From Vulcanimicrobiota bacterium (GTDB taxonomy: Bacteria > Vulcanimicrobiota > Vulcanimicrobiia > Vulcanimicrobiales > Vulcanimicrobiaceae), in NCBI GenBank assembly GCA_003164495.1, contig PLTN01000042.1, positions 18,762 through 54,581 on the forward strand: 35,820 nt of DNA. Direction: 5' to 3'. Numbering within the stretch: position 1 is the first letter of the stretch; each line of letters starts with the position of its first letter. Positions 16,524 through 24,239 of the stretch are shown here, piece after piece. A program made the translations under genes and the position numbers. The notes under the pieces were generated by a model that did not search any database, was not told the DNA's origin, and saw only the letters and a list, made by a program, of their open reading frames with translations.

Positions 16524-19257
16524 CGGCGTCCCGGCTGTGCGGCGCAAACGACACGCACGCGTGGCTGCCGCCGAATGCACGCGGGGTCACGTGAAATGCC
16601 TCGGCCAGCGATGAGATCAAGAACAGCCCGCGACCACGCTCGCTGAACGTATCCGTCGGCAAACGCGAGAGAAAGCGGTAGCCCGGACCATCGTCCAGCG
16701 CATGCAACACGACCTGGCCGCGCCGGCCGTCGATAACGAAGCTGGCCGTTCCGGGCGTATGCCGAACGAGGTTGCCGATCAGTTCCGCCAATACGATTTC
16801 GGCGTTCACGATCGCGTCATCGGAGTAGCCGCAGCGCCGGAGTTCGTCCACGAGCCGCATTGCGAAGTGCGCGCTGTCGGCTTGATTGCGTGCATCGACC
16901 CGGTAGCGTTCGAGCGATACGCCGCGGTAGCGCCCGCAGAGAATGGCCACATCATCGCGCGAGCCTTCGATCAGAACCGCGTCGCGAATGCGTGAGGCAA
17001 CGTTGGGAGCGGCGAGAATCTCCGGGTCGCGCAAGGCCGCATACAGCCTCCGGGAACCCTCGTCGATGTCATGCGTCGACTCGATCAGGCCGTCCGTGAA
17101 GAACACGAGGAGCGAGCCGGGTTCGACGAGACACGAACGGCTCGGCGTGCCGTCGTGTTCCCGCAAGCCGAGCGGCAACCCGCGAGCTTCGAGCGGAATG
17201 ATGTCGCCGGCCCGGGTGAGCAGCAGCGGCGGCGGATGACCGGCCGTCGTGTACGACATCACGTTTTCGATCGGATCGATCACCGCAACGAACGCGGTCA
17301 CGAAACGATCCGGGGATTCGTTGCGCAACGCCAAGTCGGCGGCTTCGAGCATCAACACGGGGTCGGGATGAACGTAGGCAACGCTCCGGATGGCTTGGCG
17401 CATGTTGGCCATCGTGACGGCCGCCTGCAGCCCCGAACCCGCAACGTCGCCGATAGAAAGTACGATGCGTCCATCGGCCAGCGCGAAGCCATCGTACCAA
17501 TCGCCGCCGACCAGCGCCTCGGCCTTCCCGGCTTCGTAGATCGCGCTGAACGAGCATGCCGGAATGTCCACCAGTTGAGCCGGCAGCGCGGCGTCCTGAA
17601 AGCTGCGCGCGACGAGGCGCTCGCGTTCGAAGAGCTGGGCGTTTGCGATTGCCGGAGCGATCCGCCGGGCCAGCGCCGCAAAAAACTCAACGTCGAGGAG
17701 ACCGAACGCGCGACCATCGGCCGTACCGACGGTGAGCGTTCCCCGCGTCGCACCGCCTGTGATGAGCGGTACCATGATCCCCGCTTCGGGCGCGATCGAA
17801 TCGATCGCATCGGCGTCCCGGTGCTGCCGCGCAGCCGGCCGCGACGTACCGTCTTCAAGCAGATCGATGAGCGCCCAATCGGCGAACTCCGGAACGACGG
17901 CGCGCATCACCGCATCCAGCATCGTCTGGACTTCGAGCGAGCTCGCGAGCGCGTTGCCGAGTTCGGAGAAGACTTTGAGAATGTACTGCGCACGCCGGGC
18001 TTCGTCGATGTCGGTGTGCGTACCGTACCAGCGCACGATCGTCCCGTTCGTATCTCGCTCGGGAGTCGCTCGCGTCAGGAACCAACGATATACTCCGTCC
18101 GCACGACGAATGCGGTGTTCTGTTTCGAAGGTCCGGCCCGACTCCACCGCTGCGGTCCATCCGGCTCGGGAGGCCCGGAGATCGTCCGGATGAAGCTTCT
18201 GCCAGCCGATGTCGGACGCCGCATCTTCGGGCTGGCCCGTGTAATCGTGCCAGCGCCGGTTGTGCCAATCGGTCGCGCCGTCGACACCCGCGGTCCACAT
18301 CAGCAACGGCATCGAGTCCGCGACCACGCGGAATTGCTGATCGCGCTCCGACGATTCGCGCCTGGCGGCTTCGGTGAGACGGATGTTCTCGACGGCGACG
18401 GCGGCGCGGTGCGCGACTTCCTCGACCACCCGCACGTCGCTGGCCTCGAACGCCTGGTCGGAGACCGTGCGCAGCATCGTGAGGGCACCCAGGCGGCGTC
18501 CGGCGACGATCATCGGTGCCACGATCATCGAGCGAATGCCGACGCTGCGCCAAGCGTCGCGCCGCTGCGGGTCCGCGATGGCATTCATGATGTAGTCTTC
18601 GTCGACGCGCGCCACGTGCAGCACCCGCACCTCGGTCATCGCGCGCGAGATCGGATTCGCCTGGCCGAAGCGGGTGGGGAAGCTCAACGTCGTCTCGATC
18701 GCCGCTTGCGGCACGCCTGCGGCACCCGCACCAAGCCTGCGGCTCCAGCCGTCGGCCTCGATCAAGTCGAAGAACGCAATGTCTGCGAGACCCGCCAGCG
18801 CAGCGCGCGTAACGCCCTCCAAGAGCGCATTGACGTCCTGCGCCGAATTCGCGGTGGCACCGCTCTCGGCCAGCAGCTGCAGCGCATCCATCGCACGGCG
18901 CTGCGCATCGATGTCGTGGCCTGCGGCAAACCACCGCACGATCGAACCGGCGGCGTCACGCTCGGGCTCGGCGCGAACTTCGATCCAGCGATACCCGCCG
19001 TCGGCGTGGCGCATCCGGAATTCGCCGCGATACGGTTCGCCCGTCGCGAGGGCAGCTCGGAAATCGCGGTTCAACGTGTCGACGTCTTCTGCGTGGACGA
19101 ACGACCGCCAGCCGCTGCCGAGCAGCGCGGACAACGGCGCGCCGAGCACGTTCATCCAGCGTTCGTTCATGAATTCGAGGTTGCCGCGCGCGTCGGTCAC
19201 GCACAGCAGCGTCGGGGCGAAACGGCCCAGGCCGTCGATCGGCAATTCGCTTCTCAT
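16504..19257 (-). CDS. PAS-GAF-PAS-GAF sensor with PP2C (SpoIIE-like) phosphatase and C-terminal anti-sigma kinase domain
   Basis: A 917-residue soluble signalling protein. Domains in order: PAS (about 12-118), GAF (135-295), PAS (305-425), GAF (430-545), SpoIIE/RsbU-type PP2C phosphatase (565-777) and an RsbW-like HATPase (787-905). Phosphatase metal ligands are visible as GGDWYDGF (D586), SIGDVAGSGLQAA (D604), FTDGLIEST (D722) and SRDDVAIL (D768/D769). The kinase domain has ELIGNLVRHT (E825, N829), DDGPGY and GRGLFLISSLA. Such fusions dephosphorylate and phosphorylate STAS anti-anti-sigma factors in partner switching; none is adjacent. The ATG at 19257 overlaps the upstream permease stop (ATGA), and the open extension further upstream is a shadow of that gene. 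Confidence 0.92.
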   Translation of the reverse strand: MRSELPIDGLGRFAPTLLCVTDARGNLEFMNERWMNVLGAPLSALLGSGWRSFVHAEDVDTLNRDFRAALATGEPYRGEFRMRHADGGYRWIEVRAEPERDAAGSIVRWFAAGHDIDAQRRAMDALQLLAESGATANSAQDVNALLEGVTRAALAGLADIAFFDLIEADGWSRRLGAGAAGVPQAAIETTLSFPTRFGQANPISRAMTEVRVLHVARVDEDYIMNAIADPQRRDAWRSVGIRSMIVAPMIVAGRRLGALTMLRTVSDQAFEASDVRVVEEVAHRAAVAVENIRLTEAARRESSERDQQFRVVADSMPLLMWTAGVDGATDWHNRRWHDYTGQPEDAASDIGWQKLHPDDLRASRAGWTAAVESGRTFETEHRIRRADGVYRWFLTRATPERDTNGTIVRWYGTHTDIDEARRAQYILKVFSELGNALASSLEVQTMLDAVMRAVVPEFADWALIDLLEDGTSRPAARQHRDADAIDSIAPEAGIMVPLITGGATRGTLTVGTADGRAFGLLDVEFFAALARRIAPAIANAQLFERERLVARSFQDAALPAQLVDIPACSFSAIYEAGKAEALVGGDWYDGFALADGRIVLSIGDVAGSGLQAAVTMANMRQAIRSVAYVHPDPVLMLEAADLALRNESPDRFVTAFVAVIDPIENVMSYTTAGHPPPLLLTRAGDIIPLEARGLPLGLREHDGTPSRSCLVEPGSLLVFFTDGLIESTHDIDEGSRRLYAALRDPEILAAPNVASRIRDAVLIEGSRDDVAILCGRYRGVSLERYRVDARNQADSAHFAMRLVDELRRCGYSDDAIVNAEIVLAELIGNLVRHTPGTASFVIDGRRGQVVLHALDDGPGYRFLSRLPTDTFSERGRGLFLISSLAEAFHVTPRAFGGSHACVSFAPHSRDAVRPDGV

Positions 19258-20378
19258 GTGGTGTTGTGAACCGTTACCGTGACGGCGTCGCCTTCCACCA
19301 CGACCTCGGCAGGATGCGGCGGTTCTACTTGCTGCGCACGAATCCACGGCAGCGCGAAATAGGAGAACAGCACGCGCACGAGCGCCGCGGCCGGAATGCC
19401 GAGAATCAAGCCCCACAAGCCGAAGAGCTCGCCGCCCGCGAAGACCGCGAACATCACGCCGATCGGCGAGACGCCGACCGCGTCGGCCATGATCTTCGGC
19501 ACCAGCACGCTGTCGGCGATGCGCGCGATCACGAAGATCGCGACCGTCACGTAAACGACCATGCCGGTCCCCTGCGGGAGAGCCAGCACCGCTGCGATCA
19601 CTTGCGCAACGATCATCCCGAAGAACGGAACCCCGTAGCCGATCGCGCACACGACCGCGACCAGCAGCGCGAAGCCGAAGTGCACGGGCGCCAGCACCGC
19701 CCACACGGCGGCGCCGACGATCGCGCACAACGCGATCTGTCCCGCCACGAAATGGCCGAAGATCGACGCGACCTCGACGACCAAGGCGTTCGCCTTTGCG
19801 CGACGCGTGAGCGGCAGCAGTTCCAGCATGCCGCCGCGTACTGCGCGCCCCTGCGAGAGAAAGAAAATCGAGAGGATCAGGGCCGAGATGCCGATCAGCA
19901 TCGCGTTGACCGTGCTGAGGAGAATCCCCCCGATCGACGCCAGCGTGAGCGAGAACATCATGCCGACGCGATCGCCGACTTCGGATTGCATCTGTCCGAA
20001 CGTGGGCAGCGCGACCCGATCGCCGAGCCGGTTGCGCAGGAACGTTTCGATGTGGGCGACGCCGTCTTGCGAAGCGATCACGTAGTCGCTCGTATGCCCG
20101 ACCAGGACGATGATCTGCGCGTAGCTGATCGGGATGATCACCAGCGCCAAGAGAACGAGGCCGCCGGCGAGGGCCACGTACACGACCGCGATCGCCGCGC
20201 CGCGCGGCATCCAGCGCTCCAGGCGCTGCACGAGCGGCGCCACGCCGAACGCGATGAAAGCCGCCACGAGAAAGATCGAGATCGTGCGCGGAATACGGAC
20301 CGCGACGAATGCGGCCGCTGCCAGCACGAGCAAGACTGCGACGACCGCGGTGATACGCCGCGCCAGCGACCCGTTCAC
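19254..20378 (-). CDS. AI-2E family transporter (UPF0118/YhhQ-PerM-type permease)
   Basis: A 374-residue multi-pass membrane protein of the PerM/TqsA family, with about eight membrane segments. Examples are residues 10-27, a PRTISIFLVAAFIAFG pair, and the C-terminal PIGVMFAVFAGGELFGLWGLILGIPAAALVRV, the family hallmark. A soluble stretch between the third and fourth segments (about 100-145) is typical. Members export small molecules, such as autoinducer-2 or Na+/Li+ with protons, but most have no known substrate. The GTG start at 20376-20378 overlaps the GNAT stop and the gene overlaps the downstream regulator by four bases, so it sits in the middle of a coupled operon. Confidence 0.9.
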   Translation of the reverse strand: MNGSLARRITAVVAVLLVLAAAAFVAVRIPRTISIFLVAAFIAFGVAPLVQRLERWMPRGAAIAVVYVALAGGLVLLALVIIPISYAQIIVLVGHTSDYVIASQDGVAHIETFLRNRLGDRVALPTFGQMQSEVGDRVGMMFSLTLASIGGILLSTVNAMLIGISALILSIFFLSQGRAVRGGMLELLPLTRRAKANALVVEVASIFGHFVAGQIALCAIVGAAVWAVLAPVHFGFALLVAVVCAIGYGVPFFGMIVAQVIAAVLALPQGTGMVVYVTVAIFVIARIADSVLVPKIMADAVGVSPIGVMFAVFAGGELFGLWGLILGIPAAALVRVLFSYFALPWIRAQQVEPPHPAEVVVEGDAVTVTVHNTT

Positions 20379-20842
20379 AGCGGCTTCGTCATCATGCGGC
20401 GTTCGGTGATGAAGCCCGCGCCGGCATAGAGCTCGAGCGCCGCGGTGTTGCCTTCCGTCACCATCAACGAGAGGTACGGCAGCCCGCGCTTGCGCGCTTG
20501 GTCTTCGATGTTCGCGAGCAGGATGCGCGCGATACCGCGCCGCTGCCACGCCGGCTCGACCGCCATGTAGGCGATGAACGTCTGTTCGGTCAGCGTGATC
20601 TCATCGGGCAAATCGTAGATGATGAGGGCGAAGCCCGCGGGCACGCCGTCGACGACTGCAACCAAAATGTCGTGCTCGCGCGCGAGCACGTACTCGACCA
20701 GCCGCTCGTAGGCTCCCTCGACGAGCGGCGGCAGCGCGACGCGCAGTGACGAAACGCTGGTCACCGAAACACGCCGCCCCAAGTCGACGACGAAATCGCG
20801 ATCGCGAACGGTGCCGCGCCGGATCGCGATCGCCTCGCTCAT
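20375..20842 (-). CDS. GNAT family N-acetyltransferase
   Basis: A 155-residue single-domain GNAT protein. The acetyl-CoA-binding motif A is FIAYMAVEPAWQRRGIARILL (Q/RxxGxA signature), followed by NTAALELYAGAGF, the usual motif B. It could acetylate a small amine, an antibiotic-like compound or a protein N-terminus; the substrate cannot be read from sequence. The ATG overlaps the hisC-like stop (ATGA) and its own stop overlaps the permease start (GTGA). Such tight coupling suggests that the aminotransferase and acetylase are made in fixed ratio. Confidence 0.88.
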   Translation of the reverse strand: MSEAIAIRRGTVRDRDFVVDLGRRVSVTSVSSLRVALPPLVEGAYERLVEYVLAREHDILVAVVDGVPAGFALIIYDLPDEITLTEQTFIAYMAVEPAWQRRGIARILLANIEDQARKRGLPYLSLMVTEGNTAALELYAGAGFITERRMMTKPL

Positions 20843-21957
20843 GCGGGGATTTGCGCGCGTTCCCGCCAGACCGGCAACTCCGCTTCGAGCGCGGCGACCA
20901 GCGCGCGGTTCTCTTCCGGCAGGCCGATCGTGATGCGCAGGAAGTTCGGCATGCCGAGCTTGTCACCCGACCGCACGATGATGCCGCGCTTGAGCAGATC
21001 GGTGTATGCGCCGTCGGCCGCCACCGGAACGCGCACCGCGATGAAGTTCGCCGCCGACGGATACGCAAAGAGCCCCAGGCGCTTGAACGCCGCCTCGAGA
21101 TACGCTTTGCCTTCGTCGTTCATGGCGATCGTGGCCAGCCGGAATTCGTCGTCATCGAGCGCTCCGAGCGCGGCCAGCGCGGCCGGCGATGACACGTTGA
21201 ACGGCACGCGCACACGCTGCATCAAGTCGATCATGCCCTGATCGGCGAAGCCGTACCCGAAGCGCACCGACGCCAGGCCGTAGAGTTTCGACATCGTGCG
21301 GGTGACGATCGTGCCGCGGCGTGATTTCACGTAATCGGTGCCCTCGACGCTCGCCGCCGGCATGTACTCGCGGTAGGCCTGATCGATGAACAGCAGCACG
21401 TCGGGCGGCAAGAGCGAGCTGAATTGCGCGAACGCCGCCGGATCGACGCAGGTGCCGCTGGGGTTGTTCGGATCGCAGACGATCACGGCTTTCGTGCGCG
21501 GCGTGACGGCTGCCAGCATCGCGTCGAGATCGTGCCCGCCGTCGCGCAACTGCACGCGCACCGGCGTCGCGCCGGTCACGATCGCGTCGGCCGGAAAGAG
21601 CGAGAACGTCGGGTCGGCCATGATGACTTCATCGCCCGGGCCGATGAACGTGAGGAAGAACATCAGCAGAATCTCGTTGCTGCCGTGACCGAGAATCGTG
21701 TTCTCGATGCGCAGTCCGTACGGTTCGGAGAGACGCGCGCGCAGATGGAGATGATCGTCGTCGGCGTAGAGGTTGGCACCCGTCAACGTCGCCATCGCGG
21801 CCAAGGCTTTCGGCGAGGAACCGCGCGGGTTTTCGTTCGACGACAGCTTGATGACGCGGTCGAGCTCGAAGCGGCGCTTGGCCTGGTCGATCGTGGTCCC
21901 GGCGCTGTACTCGTGGAGTAGCCGCACGGCCGGCCGTGCGAGGGAAACGTAGTCCAT
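20839..21957 (-). CDS. hisC: Histidinol-phosphate aminotransferase-like PLP enzyme
   Basis: A 372-residue fold-type I aminotransferase closest in style to HisC, which converts imidazole-acetol phosphate and glutamate to histidinol phosphate. Seen are LSSNENPRGSSPKA (38-51), DPNNPSGT (162-169), the PLP-contacting D192/Y195, the Schiff-base lysine K224 in TRTMSKLYGLAS, and R232 in VRFGYG. The length is normal. No other his gene is present, and HisC-like enzymes also act on aromatic amino acids, so the gene symbol is tentative. It follows pyrE by a 42-base gap and overlaps the GNAT gene. Confidence 0.88.
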   Translation of the reverse strand: MDYVSLARPAVRLLHEYSAGTTIDQAKRRFELDRVIKLSSNENPRGSSPKALAAMATLTGANLYADDDHLHLRARLSEPYGLRIENTILGHGSNEILLMFFLTFIGPGDEVIMADPTFSLFPADAIVTGATPVRVQLRDGGHDLDAMLAAVTPRTKAVIVCDPNNPSGTCVDPAAFAQFSSLLPPDVLLFIDQAYREYMPAASVEGTDYVKSRRGTIVTRTMSKLYGLASVRFGYGFADQGMIDLMQRVRVPFNVSSPAALAALGALDDDEFRLATIAMNDEGKAYLEAAFKRLGLFAYPSAANFIAVRVPVAADGAYTDLLKRGIIVRSGDKLGMPNFLRITIGLPEENRALVAALEAELPVWRERAQIPA

Positions 21958-21999
21958 GCTGATAGCGTGGACGTTCGCGCCCCGGCCGGTGGGTGCCCG

Positions 22000-22578
22000 T
22001 CAGCGCAAGAAGCGCGACCCCGGCTCGTCCAGCGGCTCGCCGGCCGCACACTGCGGGCAGGCCGACGGCTCGTACGACTCCATCGGCAAATCGAGCAGCG
22101 CAAAGAGCGGCGCGCCCACGTCGGCCGCACTGCGGCGCACGACCACCGCCGCGGCTGCCGGTACCCCGCCCTCGGCCGTGACGACATCGATGACCTCGCG
22201 CACCGAGAGCCCGGTCGTGATCACGTCCTCCACCACCAGCACCCGCTCGCCGCGCTCGACGCCGAAGCCGCGCCGGAAGCGCGCCGTTCCGGCTTCTTTC
22301 TCGACGAAGATCGCGCGCGTGCCGAGTTGACGCGCGGCTTCGTAGCCCAGCACGATGCCGCCGACGGCGGCCGACACGACGCACGTCACGTCGAGACCCG
22401 GTATCTTCTGCAGCAGCGCGGCGACGATGCGCTCCAGCAGCGCCGGGTCTTCAAGGAAGCGGAATTTCTGTACGAAGCGGTTCGAGTGACGGCCCGACGA
22501 GAGCCGAAAGTGGCCGTCGAGCAGTGCGCCGCGCACGCGCAGTTCGTCGAGCAATGTTTCGGGGGTGAGTGCGAGCAC
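22000..22578 (-). CDS. pyrE: Orotate phosphoribosyltransferase
   Basis: A 192-residue type I PRTase that makes OMP from orotate and PRPP in pyrimidine synthesis. The PRPP-binding loop is VLVVEDVITTG (113-123) with E117/D118, and the mobile-loop lysine is in FVEKEAG (91-97). The C-terminus carries CPQCAAGEPLDEPGSR, a short Cys-pair tail seen in one branch of PyrE proteins. The start is GTG at 22576-22578, one base after the pyrF stop, so pyrF-pyrE are coupled. The two encode consecutive final steps to UMP. Confidence 0.95.
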   Translation of the reverse strand: MLALTPETLLDELRVRGALLDGHFRLSSGRHSNRFVQKFRFLEDPALLERIVAALLQKIPGLDVTCVVSAAVGGIVLGYEAARQLGTRAIFVEKEAGTARFRRGFGVERGERVLVVEDVITTGLSVREVIDVVTAEGGVPAAAAVVVRRSAADVGAPLFALLDLPMESYEPSACPQCAAGEPLDEPGSRFLR

Positions 22579-22579
22579 G

Positions 22580-23290
22580 TTAGTTCAACTCCGCGAGAAT
22601 CGCTTGGGCTGCGGCGGCGGGGTCGTTGTCTTCGACGATCGGCCGTCCGACGACGATGTAGTCGGCGCCCGCGAGGTGCGCGTCGCGCGGGGTCGCGACG
22701 CGGCGCTGATCGCCATGCGCGCCGCCGCACGGGCGGATGCCCGGACACAAGGCGATGAAATCGTCGCCGAACGCGGCCTTGAGTTCGCGCACTTCCGTCA
22801 CCGAACACACGACGCCGGCGCAGCGCGCGTCCCGGGCGAGGCCTGCGAGGCGCGTCGCGATTTCCACGGTTCCGCCCGCCAGGCCCAGCGTTGCGAGGTC
22901 GCCGGGGGCATGGCTCGTGAGAACCGTGATCGCGAGCACGCGCGGTGTCGCGATGCCGAGTTCGGCGGCCCGTTCCGCGGCGGCCTCGACGGCGGCGGAG
23001 AGCATCTCGGCACCTCCGAGCGCATGCACCGTGAGCAGCGACACACCCGGCCGCAACAGCGCCTGCACGGCGGCGTGGACGGTACGCGGGATATCGTGCA
23101 ACTTGACGTCGAGCATGTACGCGGCTTCACGCGCTTCAAGCAAGCTCAGCAGCTCCGGACCGTAGCCGTAGAGGGCCTCGTAACCGACCTTGAAGGTCAC
23201 ATCGCAGCCTGCCAGCGCCTCGATCAGACGCTCCGCTCTGACAAATGTCGGAACATCGAGAGCGACGACGAGGCGAGTCTGCACCCCCAC
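22580..23290 (-). CDS. pyrF: Orotidine 5'-phosphate decarboxylase
   Basis: A 236-residue TIM-barrel enzyme that converts OMP to UMP. The catalytic array is LDVKLHDIPRTV (D61, K63, D66), with K34 in TFKVGYEAL. The phosphate-binding end is PGIRPCGGAHGDQRRVATP and YIVVGRPI. All expected pieces are present at normal length. The start is GTG at 23288-23290; a second GTG two codons in is equally possible. It is the first gene of a minus-strand run through pyrE and hisC to the PAS/GAF regulator. Its promoter should lie in the 144-base region shared with the divergent small gene. Confidence 0.95.
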   Translation of the reverse strand: MGVQTRLVVALDVPTFVRAERLIEALAGCDVTFKVGYEALYGYGPELLSLLEAREAAYMLDVKLHDIPRTVHAAVQALLRPGVSLLTVHALGGAEMLSAAVEAAAERAAELGIATPRVLAITVLTSHAPGDLATLGLAGGTVEIATRLAGLARDARCAGVVCSVTEVRELKAAFGDDFIALCPGIRPCGGAHGDQRRVATPRDAHLAGADYIVVGRPIVEDNDPAAAAQAILAELN

Positions 23291-23382
23291 GAAGTTGGCG
23301 ACCGAACCGCACGCTCCCGCAGTATCTTTACGGAGAAAAATCGATGAGAGGTGAACGCAGGTAAGATTCTGGCCGTTATAGG

Positions 23383-23389
23383 TTATAGT
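23383..23389 (+). promoter_or_regulatory. Possible -10 element for the 46-residue gene
   Basis: TTATAGT contains TATAGT, 5 of 6 matches to TATAAT, about 46 bases before the ATG. No convincing -35 was found 16-18 bases upstream, so support is weak. Confidence 0.35.
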
Positions 23390-23399
23390 GACAGGAACA

Positions 23400-23419
23400 T
23401 CGCGGCAATAGGTCCGCGA
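23400..23419 (+). promoter_or_regulatory. Leader hairpin adjoining the ribosome-binding site
   Basis: TCGCGG at 23400-23405 and CCGCGA at 23414-23419 form a perfect 6-base stem with an 8-base loop. It ends one base before the ribosome-binding site of the small gene and could tune access to it. Confidence 0.5.
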
Positions 23420-23427
23420 GGAGGGAG
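23420..23427 (+). promoter_or_regulatory. Strong ribosome-binding site that sets the small gene's start
   Basis: GGAGGGAG lies 7 bases before the ATG at 23435. It is among the best Shine-Dalgarno matches in the window and favours the 46-residue product over the longer frame from 23351. Confidence 0.65.
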
Positions 23428-23434
23428 CACCGAG

Positions 23435-23575
23435 ATGGCCGGGATTCAGGTCTTCAAAACGCTAGCTGACGCGCTAAGAGCGGGCTACAGCGTTTACGAC
23501 CGCACCGAAGACGGATATCTCGTCCGCACGCGTACCGCGAGCGGTTGGGCGATGGCGATCGTTACCTGCCGCTAG
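23435..23575 (+). CDS. Small hypothetical protein (46 residues)
   Basis: I do not recognise this protein. It is 46 residues, starts MAGIQVFKTLADALRAGY and ends MAIVTCR. It has no signal peptide, membrane helix or zinc motif, and its one Cys is near the end. The pattern suggests one helix followed by a short beta-sheet (DGYLVRTRTASGWAMAIV). The frame is open back to 23351, but the excellent ribosome site at 23420-23427 points to ATG 23435. It stands alone, divergent from pyrF, and is closed 25 bases later by the strongest terminator in the window. That makes a real, perhaps highly expressed gene likely. Confidence 0.65.
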   Translation: MAGIQVFKTLADALRAGYSVYDRTEDGYLVRTRTASGWAMAIVTCR

Positions 23576-23600
23576 CGGCGCAACGAAAGCCGGGAATATC

Positions 23601-23636
23601 AAAAAGAGCGAGTCGCTTCGGCGGCTCGCTCTTTTT
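23601..23636. terminator. Rho-independent bidirectional terminator with UUCG tetraloop
   Basis: A 12-base perfect stem (AAAAAGAGCGAG with CTCGCTCTTTTT) continues through a G-T wobble and CGC/GCG to a TTCG loop closed by C-G, the extra-stable cUUCGg tetraloop. A-runs and T-runs at both feet let it end transcription from the small gene on the plus strand and the membrane-protein operon on the minus strand. Confidence 0.93.
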
Positions 23637-23646
23637 GTGCGCTGAT

Positions 23647-24234
23647 TCAGGTGCGATCGGGCGGCGGGACGGGGCGCGCCAGCTCTTCGTAGCGCGGTCC
23701 CGGCGGCCCGGGCTGGGCCGAGCCGTAGCTACGCGGTCCCGGCGGCGGCCCAAGCGGACCGGCCGGCGGCGGCATCATGCGGATGTTGAACGTGGCGCCC
23801 GAGAGCAGCGCGATGATGATCTGCGCGATGCCCACGAACATCGGGATCAGCCCGCCCAAGAGCCACGGTCCGGGATGGATCGACGCGGGCACGAACGGTC
23901 CGTCGCCGCCGCGGTAGCCGATGAACGAGAGGCCGATCAGGATTGCGAAGCCCACCATCGCGGTGAGGATTCCGCGGCGCATCGTGCATTGCGCCGAGTT
24001 CGGGTCTTCATAACTCATCGGGCCCGGAGCGCCCATCCACGGCGGCGGCACGGTCGGACCCGCGCTGAAAGGATCGCGATTGCGCCAGCCGCGGCCGCTG
24101 GGCGGCGGCATCATGCCCATCCGCAGCATCTCCATGCGCTCGCGGTGTTTCATCACGCGGCCGAGGATCCAACCGACCATCGGCAATCCGAAGAGACAGA
24201 TGATGCCGAGGACCGGAATGAGGTTGTCGTCCAT
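23647..24234 (-). CDS. Membrane protein of unknown function, Pro/Gly-rich tail
   Basis: A 195-residue protein with three likely membrane helices: residues 5-26, about 88-106 and about 124-146. Between the first two is a basic, Met/Pro-rich cytosolic or periplasmic linker (RMEMLRMGMMPPPSGRG). The last 45 residues are Pro/Gly-rich (PPPAGPLGPPPGPRSYG) and look disordered. A DUF6249-like resemblance is possible but weak. Its ATG is 5 bases after the stop of the DUF4097-like gene, so the two form an operon. This makes it a candidate partner of the DUF4097 protein in the envelope cassette. It ends just before the strong terminator. Confidence 0.75.
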   Translation of the reverse strand: MDDNLIPVLGIICLFGLPMVGWILGRVMKHRERMEMLRMGMMPPPSGRGWRNRDPFSAGPTVPPPWMGAPGPMSYEDPNSAQCTMRRGILTAMVGFAILIGLSFIGYRGGDGPFVPASIHPGPWLLGGLIPMFVGIAQIIIALLSGATFNIRMMPPPAGPLGPPPGPRSYGSAQPGPPGPRYEELARPVPPPDRT

Positions 24235-24239
24235 ACTCG

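Noticed and set aside
17071..19269. 732-codon plus-strand open frame opposite the PAS/GAF regulator
   Set aside because: It has the composition of a shadow frame (Arg/Gly-rich, no motif), while the minus strand encodes six clear domains.
19258..19728. N-terminal extension of the PAS/GAF regulator to 1074 residues
   Set aside because: The extra residues are Arg-rich noise antiparallel to nothing conserved and lie inside the AI-2E permease gene. The ATG at 19257 overlaps the permease stop as ATGA.
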